Assembly: GCA_949296915.1 (NCBI GenBank)
Contig: CASFPX010000024.1
Coordinates: 1 to 19,912 of the forward strand
DNA from: Onthovicinus sp900555545
GTDB lineage: Bacteria > Bacillota > Clostridia > Oscillospirales > Acutalibacteraceae
Reading direction: 5' to 3'
Length of the DNA: 19,912 bases
Shown here one piece after another: positions 1-8,260 of this stretch (within the stretch, counting starts at the first letter, position 1; each line of letters begins with the position of its first letter). The notes under the pieces are model-generated. The model did not search any database. It saw nothing but the letters and a program-made list of their open reading frames with translations, and had not been told where the DNA came from. A program made the translations under genes and the position numbers.

Positions 1-29
1 TCATACCTTTTCTTCCTGACATGTAATTA

Positions 30-68
30 CCCCCTGACGTAGTTATTATCCTACATCAGGGGGCTTTT
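30..68 (+). terminator. Intrinsic terminator of an upstream, unseen gene
   Basis: A 13-base stem (30-42 with 51-63) has one C-A mismatch and an 8-base loop, and is followed by cttttgt. The T run lies on the plus strand, so it ends a rightward transcript that begins before the window. No coding region for it is visible. Confidence 0.75.
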
Positions 69-120
69 GTCTATTGTCCACTTTTAATGGTTCAGTTCAA
101 TGGCTTCTCTTTTTGTCGTA

Positions 121-159
121 GGCAAAAAAATAAGCCGGAGCAAAGCGGACTTTGCTCCG
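121..159 (-). terminator. Intrinsic terminator of tRNA-Leu
   Basis: A perfect 10-base stem (136-145 with 150-159) with a 4-base loop lies just past the CCA end of the tRNA. Read on the minus strand it is followed by gcttattttttt, a good T tract. Confidence 0.85.
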
Positions 160-162
160 ACA

Positions 163-247
<85 letters not shown>

Positions 248-261
248 ATGTAACGCATTTA

Positions 262-290
262 ATTATATCAGGCTGGTAGGGGAAAATCAA
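262..290 (-). promoter_or_regulatory. Sigma-A promoter of tRNA-Leu
   Basis: On the minus strand TTGATT (285-290) and TATAAT (262-267) are separated by exactly 17 bases. The -10 ends 14 bases before the tRNA 5' end. Confidence 0.85.
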
Positions 291-361
291 GTGTTTCCTT
301 TGATCAAAGAAGAGGACAGTTTGACCATTTGTGACTTAATTGTAAACTTTGGAAAATGGTA

Positions 362-390
362 TTGATTTTTATTGGTAAAGTGATTAAAAT
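362..390 (+). promoter_or_regulatory. Sigma-A promoter of groES-groEL
   Basis: TTGATT (362-367) and TAAAAT (385-390) are spaced 17 bases apart. The expected start site falls at the first bases of the CIRCE element, so a bound repressor would block initiation. Confidence 0.85.
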
Positions 391-394
391 AGTG

Positions 395-421
395 TTAGCA
401 CTCGGGGGTTGTGAGTGCTAA
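395..421. promoter_or_regulatory. CIRCE operator (HrcA binding site)
   Basis: The exact consensus TTAGCACTC (395-403), nine bases, GAGTGCTAA (413-421) is present. CIRCE is the operator of the heat-shock repressor HrcA, whose folding depends on GroEL. This gives feedback control of the chaperonin operon. The site starts 4 bases after the -10 box. The hrcA gene is not in the window. Confidence 0.97.
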
Positions 422-501
422 AATGAGCATATAGCCCGTTCGAAACACAATTTCCCCGATACTAAATTGGAGATTAAATGATTAACTGGGAGGAATTTGT
501 T

Positions 502-786
502 ATGACGATTAAACCACTTGCAGACCGCGTTGTAGTAAAGCTTGTTGAAGCGGAAGAGACAACAAAGGGCGGTATTATCCTGGCGGCCAGCGCACAGGAG
601 AAGCCCCAGGTAGCGGAGGTTGTCGCAGTCGGCCCCGGCGGTACCGTGGACGGTCAGAAGGTCGAGATGTATGTCAAGGTGGGCGATAAGGTCATCACCA
701 GCAAATATTCCGGCACCGAGGTCAAGCTGGATGACGAGAAATATACGATCGTGAAGCAGGACGACATCCTCGCCATTGTTGAATAA
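502..786 (+). CDS. groES: Co-chaperonin GroES (Hsp10)
   Basis: This 94-residue protein is the full size for GroES, the heptameric lid of the GroEL folding chamber in the cytosol. It starts MTIKPLADRVVVK. It has the mobile loop EETTKGGIILAASA, whose GGIIL binds the GroEL apical domain, followed by EVVAVGPG and a C-terminal KYTIVKQDDILAIVE. The ATG at 502 is preferred over the in-frame ATG at 478 because GGGAGGA lies just before it and the family begins here. It is the first gene of a two-gene operon under CIRCE, 31 bases before groEL. Confidence 0.98.
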   Translation: MTIKPLADRVVVKLVEAEETTKGGIILAASAQEKPQVAEVVAVGPGGTVDGQKVEMYVKVGDKVITSKYSGTEVKLDDEKYTIVKQDDILAIVE

Positions 787-817
787 GCGGATCAGATTAT
801 ATTGGAGGTAATGCATT

Positions 818-2458
<1,641 letters not shown>

Positions 2459-2488
2459 TCCTAACTCCTATACCAATATGGATTCATC

Positions 2489-2518
2489 GAGGGCGTGCAC
2501 TGACTGGTGCGCGCCCTC
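2489..2518 (+). terminator. Probable terminator of groES-groEL
   Basis: A 12-base GC-rich stem (2489-2500 with 2507-2518) with one T-G pair and a 6-base loop is followed by a mediocre T-rich tail, tgtctgttgt. A second hairpin lies just behind it: stem CTTCCC/GGGAAG at 2537-2542 and 2548-2553, flanked by GTGC/GCAC. It may add to the stop. I see no other feature before the tRNA promoter. Confidence 0.7.
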
Positions 2519-2617
2519 TGTCTGTTGTGCGATTATCTTCCCGGGCAGGGAAGTTGCACGGGGACTGTCGCAAATCTTATTGCTCTTTGCAAAAAATAAT
2601 TTTTTTGTTGTAGGGGC

Positions 2618-2646
2618 TTGATTTTATCTGGAAAGTATGGTATGAT
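2618..2646 (+). promoter_or_regulatory. Sigma-A promoter of tRNA-Ala
   Basis: TTGATT (2618-2623) and TATGAT (2641-2646) have a 17-base spacer. An A/T tract at about 2590-2608 lies directly upstream and resembles an UP element. The tRNA begins 20 bases after the -10. Confidence 0.85.
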
Positions 2647-2665
2647 ATATCCCGTCGCTGAACAC

Positions 2666-2741
2666 GGGGTATTAGCTCAGCTGGGAGAGCGCTACACTGG
2701 CAGTGTAGAGGTCAGCGGTTCGATCCCGCTATGCTCCACCA
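2666..2741 (+). tRNA. tRNA-Ala (anticodon GGC)
   Basis: This is a 76-base cloverleaf with encoded CCA. The acceptor GGGGTAT pairs with ATGCTCC through two G-U pairs. The D arm is TAGCTCAGCTGGGAGAGC. The anticodon stem CTACA/TGTAG encloses CTGGCAG, giving GGC. The T arm is GCGGTTCGATCCCGC. It decodes GCC/GCU alanine codons. It is a single-gene unit with its own promoter and terminator. Confidence 0.97.
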
Positions 2742-2743
2742 TT

Positions 2744-2777
2744 CGCCGCAGGTGATTTGCCTGCGGCGGATTTTTTT
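2744..2777 (+). terminator. Intrinsic terminator of tRNA-Ala
   Basis: A perfect 9-base GC-rich stem (2744-2752 with 2760-2768) with a 7-base loop is followed by seven T residues at 2771-2777. Confidence 0.9.
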
Positions 2778-2938
2778 GCCTGTGGACGTAAACAGCCGAT
2801 CCGAACCTGATGACTATTGTTTGGGGTAAAGCTGAGGCGGCAATCTATCCAGATGAATAGGCGAGGCTGGGATTAGAGCGGTTACAGCATACTTAAAAAT
2901 AAATATTGCTTTATTGTAAAATTTAGGGAATGAAAATA

Positions 2939-2966
2939 TTGACAAAATGATATAATATGTTAAAAT
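2939..2966 (+). promoter_or_regulatory. Likely sigma-A promoter of the LRR lipoprotein gene
   Basis: A perfect TTGACA (2939-2944) and TAAAAT (2961-2966) are separated by 16 bases in an A+T-rich stretch. The region 2778-2938 before it shows no gene or clear structure. Confidence 0.65.
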
Positions 2967-3035
2967 GTTATTAAAATAGAAGTTTGAATAAAAATTCGGT
3001 AATTGCATTTCAATATAAAGGAAATGATATTGGCT

Positions 3036-3737
3036 ATGAAAAAGAGTTGGCTTGCCGTTTTGCTGTCCGGGCTTTTGGTTTTGAGCTTTGCCGGTTGTTC
3101 CAGTGAGATCACGATCGGCAATAAAACCCTGCCTAAGGATACGGTTGATGTCTCCGTGTGCGACAGCGAAATTTCCGATCTTTCGCCTATTGTTGGATTC
3201 AAAAATGCCGAGAAGGCGAGCGTGTGCAGCAACACGATAACGGATGTATCCCCGCTGGCCGAGTTGACTCAGTTGAAAATTTTGAACTGCGCCAACAATC
3301 AGGTGACGGATATCTCTGCACTCTCCGCTCTGACTAATCTCGAATTTTTGAATATGAATGGTAATACAATTGAGGATATCTCCGCAGTTTCTAATATGAA
3401 AGAGTTGACAGAGATCCGCTTTTCGCGCAATCAGATCTCTGATCTAACACCCCTTTCAGGATTGACGAAGCTTGAGTCTCTTCAGTTGATTTCTAATAAA
3501 ATTACAGACCTCACCCCCTTGGCAGGGTTGACAAATTTGACAACCCTTGCGCTGGATAACAACGATATCGGCGGGGAGGAAAATCTTCAGGTGTTAATGA
3601 ATCTGAAAAATCTGGTCTCCCTTACGTTGAGTGGGACGAGTTTTACAACAGAGGAGCTGGAACGGTTGCATGAAGCGCATCCAAATTGTATGATTATTGA
3701 TGACAGTATCATGGATGCGACGCAGCCGGCGGCGTAA
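3036..3737 (+). CDS. Leucine-rich-repeat lipoprotein, internalin-like
   Basis: This is a 233-residue exported protein. The N-terminus MKKSWLAVLLSGLLVLSF runs into AGCSSE, a lipoprotein signal with the Cys near residue 22, so it is probably lipid-anchored outside the cell. The Phe at -3 is atypical for a lipobox. Residues about 77-164 hold four regular 22-residue repeats (LTNLxxLxxxxNxIxDISxLSx), the SDS22/internalin type. Degenerate repeats flank them on both sides. Such repeats usually bind proteins, but the ligand is unknown. The start is ambiguous: AAAGGA at 3017-3022 is 13 bases before ATG 3036, 7 before TTG 3030 and too close to ATG 3024. Codon use is more A+T-rich than in the housekeeping genes. 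It is 99 bases upstream of another surface protein gene. Confidence 0.82.
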   Translation: MKKSWLAVLLSGLLVLSFAGCSSEITIGNKTLPKDTVDVSVCDSEISDLSPIVGFKNAEKASVCSNTITDVSPLAELTQLKILNCANNQVTDISALSALTNLEFLNMNGNTIEDISAVSNMKELTEIRFSRNQISDLTPLSGLTKLESLQLISNKITDLTPLAGLTNLTTLALDNNDIGGEENLQVLMNLKNLVSLTLSGTSFTTEELERLHEAHPNCMIIDDSIMDATQPAA

Positions 3738-3768
3738 TATACGATGATTTTTGGCAGGCTAAATAATA

Positions 3769-3788
3769 AGGATGATCAATGTCATCCT
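3769..3788. repeat. Inverted repeat between two surface protein genes
   Basis: AGGATGA and TCATCCT form a perfect 7-base stem around a 6-base loop. There is no T tract, so it is not a clear terminator. It could be an operator or a transcript-stabilising hairpin. I find no good promoter for the downstream gene, which may be co-transcribed with the LRR gene. Confidence 0.4.
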
Positions 3789-3836
3789 GAATTTGGCCGC
3801 CATTGTCATAAATATATTAGGGAAGGAGAAATTTGA

Positions 3837-4739
3837 ATGAGTAAGGGTAAAAAGATCCTTGCTGCAATTGTTGCAGGATGCATGGCGCTTTCTGTTGCCA
3901 GCATGAGCGCTTTCGCAGCGGAGAAGGCAGAGGAGCCGGAGGTAGCAATTCAGACCGATTCCTATAAGATCACGCTTCCGACGCAGGATTTTATTGACAA
4001 GTACTTTGGCGGCCAGGATGGCTGGGCAAGGCTTGCCCGTTTCGTTGCAAACACTGTCGGTCAGATTGTTACCGGCACATATGCTAACGATCTGTATGAT
4101 GTCCTGATGAATGCCTATGAAAATGGTATTATCATCGGAAATCCGGCGGACATGACTCAGGAAGAGGTTACCATGATGCTGGATCAGATCTATTGGGTCT
4201 ATGGTGACAACCCGGAGCTTGTCAGCTGGATTGTTGACTGCGCCAAGATGGCGGAAAACTTGACGGACGCCACAATTCACAGCAGTGATCCGTTCCATCA
4301 GAAGCTGGCTGTCTACTACAAGCAGTGGCTGGAGAAGAATTGCGATCCGAGTTATATGCCGGATGATCCGGACGTAACCGAGCCGACCGGCCCGTCCGAA
4401 ACCGATCCGGACGTGACCGTTCCGACTGATCCGGATGTAACTGATCCGACCGGCCCGTCTGATACGGATCCAGCTGGTCCGGATGATACGGATCCCGCTG
4501 GCCCGGACGATACGGATCCAGCCGGTCCGGATGATACGGATCCCGCTGGCCCGGACGATACGGATCCAGCCGGTCCGGACGATGAGGAGCCCTCGCTGGA
4601 TGACGGAAATCAGGGTGACAACGGCGACAAGGATGGCAACTCAAATGTTTCCACTGGCGACGTCGCTATGATCGGCCTGGGTGTTGTTCTTGCGACATCC
4701 GCAGCCTGCGTGGCAATCCTCCGGAAAAAGGCGAAATAA
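3837..4739 (+). CDS. Asp/Pro-rich repeat surface protein with sortase-like tail
   Basis: This is a 300-residue exported protein of unknown function. Residues 1-28 are a signal peptide (KGKKILAAIVAG...SMSAFAAE). About residues 40-165 form a probably folded, helix-rich domain that I do not recognise. About 170-255 is an acidic linker of Asp, Pro and Thr that includes five exact DTDPAGPD octapeptides (209-248). The C-terminus has NVSTGD (270-275), a hydrophobic helix and the basic end LRKKAK. This is the layout of a sortase sorting signal, with NVSTG in place of LPXTG or NPXTG. The linker would carry the domain through the wall. The RBS ggaaggag lies 8 bases before the ATG. The domain could instead be held only by the C-terminal helix if no sortase recognises the motif. 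Confidence 0.85.
   Translation: MSKGKKILAAIVAGCMALSVASMSAFAAEKAEEPEVAIQTDSYKITLPTQDFIDKYFGGQDGWARLARFVANTVGQIVTGTYANDLYDVLMNAYENGIIIGNPADMTQEEVTMMLDQIYWVYGDNPELVSWIVDCAKMAENLTDATIHSSDPFHQKLAVYYKQWLEKNCDPSYMPDDPDVTEPTGPSETDPDVTVPTDPDVTDPTGPSDTDPAGPDDTDPAGPDDTDPAGPDDTDPAGPDDTDPAGPDDEEPSLDDGNQGDNGDKDGNSNVSTGDVAMIGLGVVLATSAACVAILRKKAK
4461..4580 (+). repeat. Tandem 24-base repeat, five copies, in the surface protein gene
   Basis: Five in-frame 24-base units each encode DTDPAGPD. The third bases alternate between two versions (GATCCA...GGT and GATCCC...GGC), so the DNA is better seen as a 48-base unit repeated about 2.5 times. This suggests recent duplication of a two-octapeptide block. Confidence 0.95.
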
Positions 4740-4774
4740 TTGAGTAGTCTTTTCCATGATTGACAATTGACAGT

Positions 4775-4812
4775 AAAAACAGGGTGGGCATATCAGAGCT
4801 CACCCTGTTTTT
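4775..4812. terminator. Bidirectional terminator between convergent genes
   Basis: A 15-base stem (4775-4789 with 4798-4812) has one G-T pair and an 8-base loop. A tracts on the left and T tracts on the right let it stop both the surface protein gene and the facing minus-strand gene. Confidence 0.88.
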
Positions 4813-4814
4813 GT

Positions 4815-5720
4815 TTACGCCCACTCGAGTGCATAGGAGGTGTTGCTGGTAATCGTGGCTGAACAGTCCCGTTTTAAAATGGCGGCCAGCGTCAGTTGAA
4901 GGGAACCCTCGGCATGGATGTGATAGTCCGCCTGCAATAGCCGGCCTGTGCTTTTTTCGATCGAACAGTTGATGGAGCACCCTGAATAAGTCAGGGTCAG
5001 CTCGCCAATTTTGATCCCGGAAATATCGAAATTCAGGAAGTCAAAATCTCCCGGAATCGAAAAACAACTGCCGTGATTGCTCTGCCCCCGCAGCGGCACG
5101 CCGCTCTCTTGCTTTAAGGTGATTGTCAGGTTGAGCGTATCTCCGGCATCTGTACATGATGCGCTTTGTACAGCATTTGGCTGCAATTTACTGGACCAGG
5201 TCTCCCCGCCCACAGGGAACTCCGCAGGGAGAATTTCCCTTTTGCCAGAGTCATCCCGGTTCAATCGGGAAAGTATGGATGTGATATCTGTTTTACCAAA
5301 CAGTACATTGGAGATTTGGAAATAATCTTTTATCTGATAGACGGTTGGTTTTTCCGTCTTGACCCGATTGGCAGTGCTGTTGAACAGCTCCACAGTCTCC
5401 GCGGCTGTGGAAGGGATTTGAGTGATCGGGTGAAAATCTTGATCCTCTTTTTTTTCATGCTGGGCTGTGTTTTGCTCTGTCTGCTCCGGTGTAGTCTGAG
5501 CACGCTCTTCCGTTGTCCAGGTGTTCGATTCGAATGTCGGAGGGGTGGAATCGCCCGGATCAGCTGAAGGGGCTGTTACCGTCTGTTCCGCTGTAGCACT
5601 GGGAAGCGCGGAGACACGCGAGATCGCATTATGGTTCCCCAGTGCAAATCCGGTGGAAAAGAATACCGAAAATGCGGCGAGGGCCGCCGAAATGGTCAGG
5701 ATTTTTTTCTTGAATTCCAT
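4815..5720 (-). CDS. Secreted or membrane-anchored protein of unknown function
   Basis: This is a 301-residue protein that I cannot assign to a family. The N-terminus MEFKKKILTISAALAAFSVFF is a signal peptide or signal anchor. Residues about 40-105 are a low-complexity linker rich in Thr, Glu, Pro and Gln, as in proteins that cross the cell wall. From about 106 to the end is a probably folded domain. It starts with a predicted helical stretch (ETVELFNSTANRVKTEK) and becomes rich in alternating polar and hydrophobic residues that suggest beta strands. It has five Cys (about 186-286). The first two may differ in role from the later CSINC pair, and disulfides are possible outside the cell. The RBS is weak (GGGATGTGGGTGC before the ATG). 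It stops 3 bases from the shared terminator. Confidence 0.75.
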   Translation of the reverse strand: MEFKKKILTISAALAAFSVFFSTGFALGNHNAISRVSALPSATAEQTVTAPSADPGDSTPPTFESNTWTTEERAQTTPEQTEQNTAQHEKKEDQDFHPITQIPSTAAETVELFNSTANRVKTEKPTVYQIKDYFQISNVLFGKTDITSILSRLNRDDSGKREILPAEFPVGGETWSSKLQPNAVQSASCTDAGDTLNLTITLKQESGVPLRGQSNHGSCFSIPGDFDFLNFDISGIKIGELTLTYSGCSINCSIEKSTGRLLQADYHIHAEGSLQLTLAAILKRDCSATITSNTSYALEWA

Positions 5721-5732
5721 GCACCCACATCC

Positions 5733-5749
5733 CTGAAAAAATTTTTCAG
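5733..5749. repeat. Perfect palindrome CTGAAAAAATTTTTCAG
   Basis: This is a 17-base perfect inverted repeat with a 1-base centre, 13 bases before the start codon of the minus-strand secreted protein gene. It has no loop large enough for an RNA hairpin, which makes a protein-binding operator more likely than a terminator. No promoter is clear nearby. Confidence 0.45.
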
Positions 5750-5826
5750 TTTAGTATGGATCTTTGACGCCCCCACCATGCGTGGAAATTTAAAGCGGAG
5801 GATTGCTTAGCTGCTGATACGGGAAT

Positions 5827-6240
5827 CTATTGATTCATCAGGATGTTTAATTGCTTACAGATCCGATTCCCGGGCCGGCACAGTAAAAACCAGAAAAAAC
5901 TGTAAAGCGGGCAGATTTGTCCCATCAGATTGAGTGGAAGTTTGGAGTAGTCCCATACGCCCCACTTGAGTTTTTTGTTGACAATCAACCCTACCAAAAA
6001 TTCGGCTGCGGTAATCATACCGGCGCCCTGCAAACAGAATTTCCAATCGGAATTTTGTTCCTTTTTGGATAGTGCGTATAATCCGCTCATGCATATCCCT
6101 CCGGTGAGAGCCATCGTCCAATGCGTCCGCCCGCGCCATAGAATTTCAATTGCGCTGTATCCGATGCTTCCAACGCCAAATACTGTCACATATTCCCGGA
6201 TTGCCTGATTGAGCTGATTTGTTGCCTTTTTGTCTGTCAA
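5827..6240 (-). CDS. Four-helix membrane protein, CmpB type (PF06541-like)
   Basis: This 137-residue integral membrane protein has four hydrophobic segments, at about 18-36, 40-57, 68-87 and 107-124. The pattern GYSAIEILWRGRTHWTMALTGG and, near the C-terminus, WDYSKLPLNLMGQICPLYSFFW matches the Firmicutes family named 'putative ABC-transporter type IV' (CmpB). Its real function is not established, and no ABC partner is adjacent in an operon. Translation starts at a TTG, with AGAGGGGTG 7 bases upstream. The nearby ATG is out of frame. It is divergent from the ABC-F gene and upstream of the secreted protein gene by 106 bases. Confidence 0.82.
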   Translation of the reverse strand: MTDKKATNQLNQAIREYVTVFGVGSIGYSAIEILWRGRTHWTMALTGGICMSGLYALSKKEQNSDWKFCLQGAGMITAAEFLVGLIVNKKLKWGVWDYSKLPLNLMGQICPLYSFFWFLLCRPGNRICKQLNILMNQ

Positions 6241-6294
6241 ATTCCATCACCCCTCTGAATTTTTGACCAAAAGGGCGGGATTATTCGGGTACGG

Positions 6295-6323
6295 TTGACT
6301 TTAACGCGGTTGCGCTTTATAAT
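6295..6323 (+). promoter_or_regulatory. Sigma-A promoter of the ABC-F gene
   Basis: TTGACT (6295-6300) and a perfect TATAAT (6318-6323) have a 17-base spacer, giving a leader of about 48 bases. Confidence 0.9.
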
Positions 6324-6377
6324 TTTCAGGTATGCCTGTGGGCGATCTATTTTTAAAATTAGGAGTCAAAGCCAAAA

Positions 6378-7973
6378 ATGATTAGTGCAAATAATGTTTC
6401 GTTGCAATATGGCGGGCGGGTATTATTCCAGAACGTCAATATCAAATTTACCCCGGGGAATTGCTATGGCCTGATCGGCGCCAACGGCGCTGGAAAGTCC
6501 ACTTTTTTAAAAATTCTGTCTGGTGAACTGGAGCCGAACAAGGGCGAGGTCGTGACCAATCCCGGGGAACGTATTTCTGTCCTGAAGCAGGACCACTTTA
6601 AATATGACGATTGTGAAGTTCTCCGCACTGTCATGCTGGGCAATGAGGAGCTCTGCCGCATTATGGATGAGAAGGAGGCGCTCTACGCCAAGGAGGATTT
6701 CTCAGAGGAGGACGGCATCCGCGTCAGCGAGCTGGAGGCGGAGTTTGCCGAGATGGACGGCTGGAGCGCCGAGAGCAATGCGGAGATCCTGCTCAATGCA
6801 CTGGGGATCACCGGAGAATACCACTATGTAAAAATGCGCGAGCTGCCCGGAGATAAAAAGGTGAAGGTCCTGCTGGCGCAGGCACTCTTTGGTAATCCGG
6901 ATATCCTGTTGCTCGACGAGCCGACCAACCACTTGGATATCGACGCGATCCGCTGGCTGGAGGACTTTCTTCTGGACTTTGAAAACACGGTGATCGTCGT
7001 CTCTCATGACCGCCATTTCCTCAACAAGGTGTGTACTCATATTGCAGATGTGGACTTCGGCAAGATCACGCTGTACGTCGGAAATTATGACTTTTGGTAT
7101 GAGTACACCCAGATGGCGCAGCGCCAGTTAAAGGAACAGAATAAGAAAAAAGAGGCCAAGAAAAAAGAGTTGCAGGAATTTATCGCGCGGTTCAGTGCCA
7201 ACGCCTCCAAGTCCAAACAGGCAACCAGCCGCAAAAAGCTGTTGGAATCCCTGGATATTGAAGATCTGCCCGTGTCCTCCCGCAGGTTCCCGTTTGTCGA
7301 TTTTAAGCAGGATCGTGAGGTTGGCAATGATGTGTTGACCGTATCCGGTATTTCCAAGACGATTGGCTCCCGCAAGGTGCTGGACAATGTCAGCTTTACA
7401 ATTCTGCCCCACGACAAGGTTGCCTTCGTCGGCTCGGATCCGGTCGCACGCACAACACTATTTCAGATCATTTCCGGTGCATTGGAGCCGGATGAGGGCG
7501 AGTATAAGTGGGGCGTAACCACTTCCACCTCCTATTTCCCGAGCGATAATTCAAGCTTTTTTGACGGCTGCTCCCTCTCGCTGATCGATTGGCTGCGCCA
7601 GTACACGGATCAGCAGCTGGAGACGGACATCCGCGGCTGGCTGGGGCGGATGCTTTTCTCCGGCGAGGAGGCCAAAAAGGAGGCAAATGTCCTCTCGGGC
7701 GGAGAGCGCGTCCGCTGTATGTTGTGCAAGATGATGCTCTCCGGGGCAAATGTCCTGCTCTTTGACGAGCCGACCAACCACTTGGATCTTGAATCCATCA
7801 CCGCGCTCAATAACGGTTTAATCAAGTTCCCAGGTACGCTCCTGTTCACCTCCCACGATCACCAGTTTGTCCAGACAGTGGCAAATCGCATCATCAATGT
7901 AACGCCGGGTGAGACGTATGACCGCGTACAGACTTATGATGAATATCTGGATATGATGGCCGCACAGCAGTAA
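6378..7973 (+). CDS. ABC-F ATPase, YbiT/YkpA type
   Basis: This 531-residue soluble protein has two ATP-binding domains and no membrane segments, which is the ABC-F layout. ABC-F proteins act on the ribosome. The first domain has Walker A GANGAGKST (34-42) and Walker B DEPTNHLD (180-187). Its signature loop reads LPGDKKVKV instead of LSGGQ, much as in E. coli YbiT (APGWKLRV). The Lys-rich linker (about 245-290) continues into the YbiT-type FSANASKSKQATSRKK. The second domain has LSGGERVR (439-446) and DEPTNHLD (463-470), but its Walker A is GSDPVARTT (352-360), lacking the P-loop lysine. AGGAG is 12 bases before the ATG. The N-terminal signature and the C-terminal P-loop are both decayed, so ATP hydrolysis may be asymmetric. 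Confidence 0.93.
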   Translation: MISANNVSLQYGGRVLFQNVNIKFTPGNCYGLIGANGAGKSTFLKILSGELEPNKGEVVTNPGERISVLKQDHFKYDDCEVLRTVMLGNEELCRIMDEKEALYAKEDFSEEDGIRVSELEAEFAEMDGWSAESNAEILLNALGITGEYHYVKMRELPGDKKVKVLLAQALFGNPDILLLDEPTNHLDIDAIRWLEDFLLDFENTVIVVSHDRHFLNKVCTHIADVDFGKITLYVGNYDFWYEYTQMAQRQLKEQNKKKEAKKKELQEFIARFSANASKSKQATSRKKLLESLDIEDLPVSSRRFPFVDFKQDREVGNDVLTVSGISKTIGSRKVLDNVSFTILPHDKVAFVGSDPVARTTLFQIISGALEPDEGEYKWGVTTSTSYFPSDNSSFFDGCSLSLIDWLRQYTDQQLETDIRGWLGRMLFSGEEAKKEANVLSGGERVRCMLCKMMLSGANVLLFDEPTNHLDLESITALNNGLIKFPGTLLFTSHDHQFVQTVANRIINVTPGETYDRVQTYDEYLDMMAAQQ

Positions 7974-8017
7974 AAATTGGATTTTCAGGGGATTCCCCGT
8001 ATAAACCGCTCCTTTTT

Positions 8018-8038
8018 GTTTACAATACAGGTGTAAAC
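8018..8038. promoter_or_regulatory. Inverted repeat GTTTACA-N7-TGTAAAC before coat genes
   Basis: Perfect 7-base arms sit 24 bases before the first coat gene start and overlap where a promoter -10 would lie. There is no sigma-A promoter. GTATAAA at 7999-8005, 17-18 bases before CAATACA, is a loose candidate for a sporulation sigma factor. It could be an operator or a leader hairpin. Confidence 0.4.
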
Positions 8039-8061
8039 TGAAAAAAGGAGTGGTTCTTTTT

Positions 8062-8247
8062 ATGGCGGATCTCACCAGTAAGGAGCTCTCCGCGCTCGAG
8101 GATGAGTTGAACGCGGAAAAGCTGATGATTACCAAGTTTAAAAATTATGCCTCTATGACGGCTGACCCGCAGATCAAAGGAAAGTGCGAGCAGGTAGCGG
8201 CACAGCATCTGCAGCATTACAATACGCTGCTTGGGCATTTAAACTGA
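8062..8247 (+). CDS. Small helical spore-coat-associated protein
   Basis: This 61-residue, almost wholly helical protein (KELSALEDELNAEKLMITKF...) has a pattern like half of a ferritin-like helical hairpin. Small proteins of this kind accompany CotF-type coat proteins in Clostridia. The family call rests on its pairing with the next gene, 13 bases on, plus the helix pattern. The ATG at 8062 is chosen because AAGGAG ends 11 bases before it. A GTG at 8050 would lie inside that RBS. Confidence 0.75.
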   Translation: MADLTSKELSALEDELNAEKLMITKFKNYASMTADPQIKGKCEQVAAQHLQHYNTLLGHLN

Positions 8248-8260
8248 AAGGAGCGAAACG

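Noticed and set aside
2939..2956. TTGACA paired with TATAAT at 2951
   Set aside because: The spacer is only 6 bases. TAAAAT at 2961 gives a workable 16.
4461..4580. CRISPR-like regular repeat
   Set aside because: The units are contiguous, without spacers, in frame, and encode DTDPAGPD inside a clear gene.
2459..6240. Mobile element or tRNA-borne island between tRNA-Ala and the ABC-F gene
   Set aside because: No integrase, transposase or direct repeat of the tRNA 3' end was seen. The block is accessory in character, but no transfer mechanism is supported.
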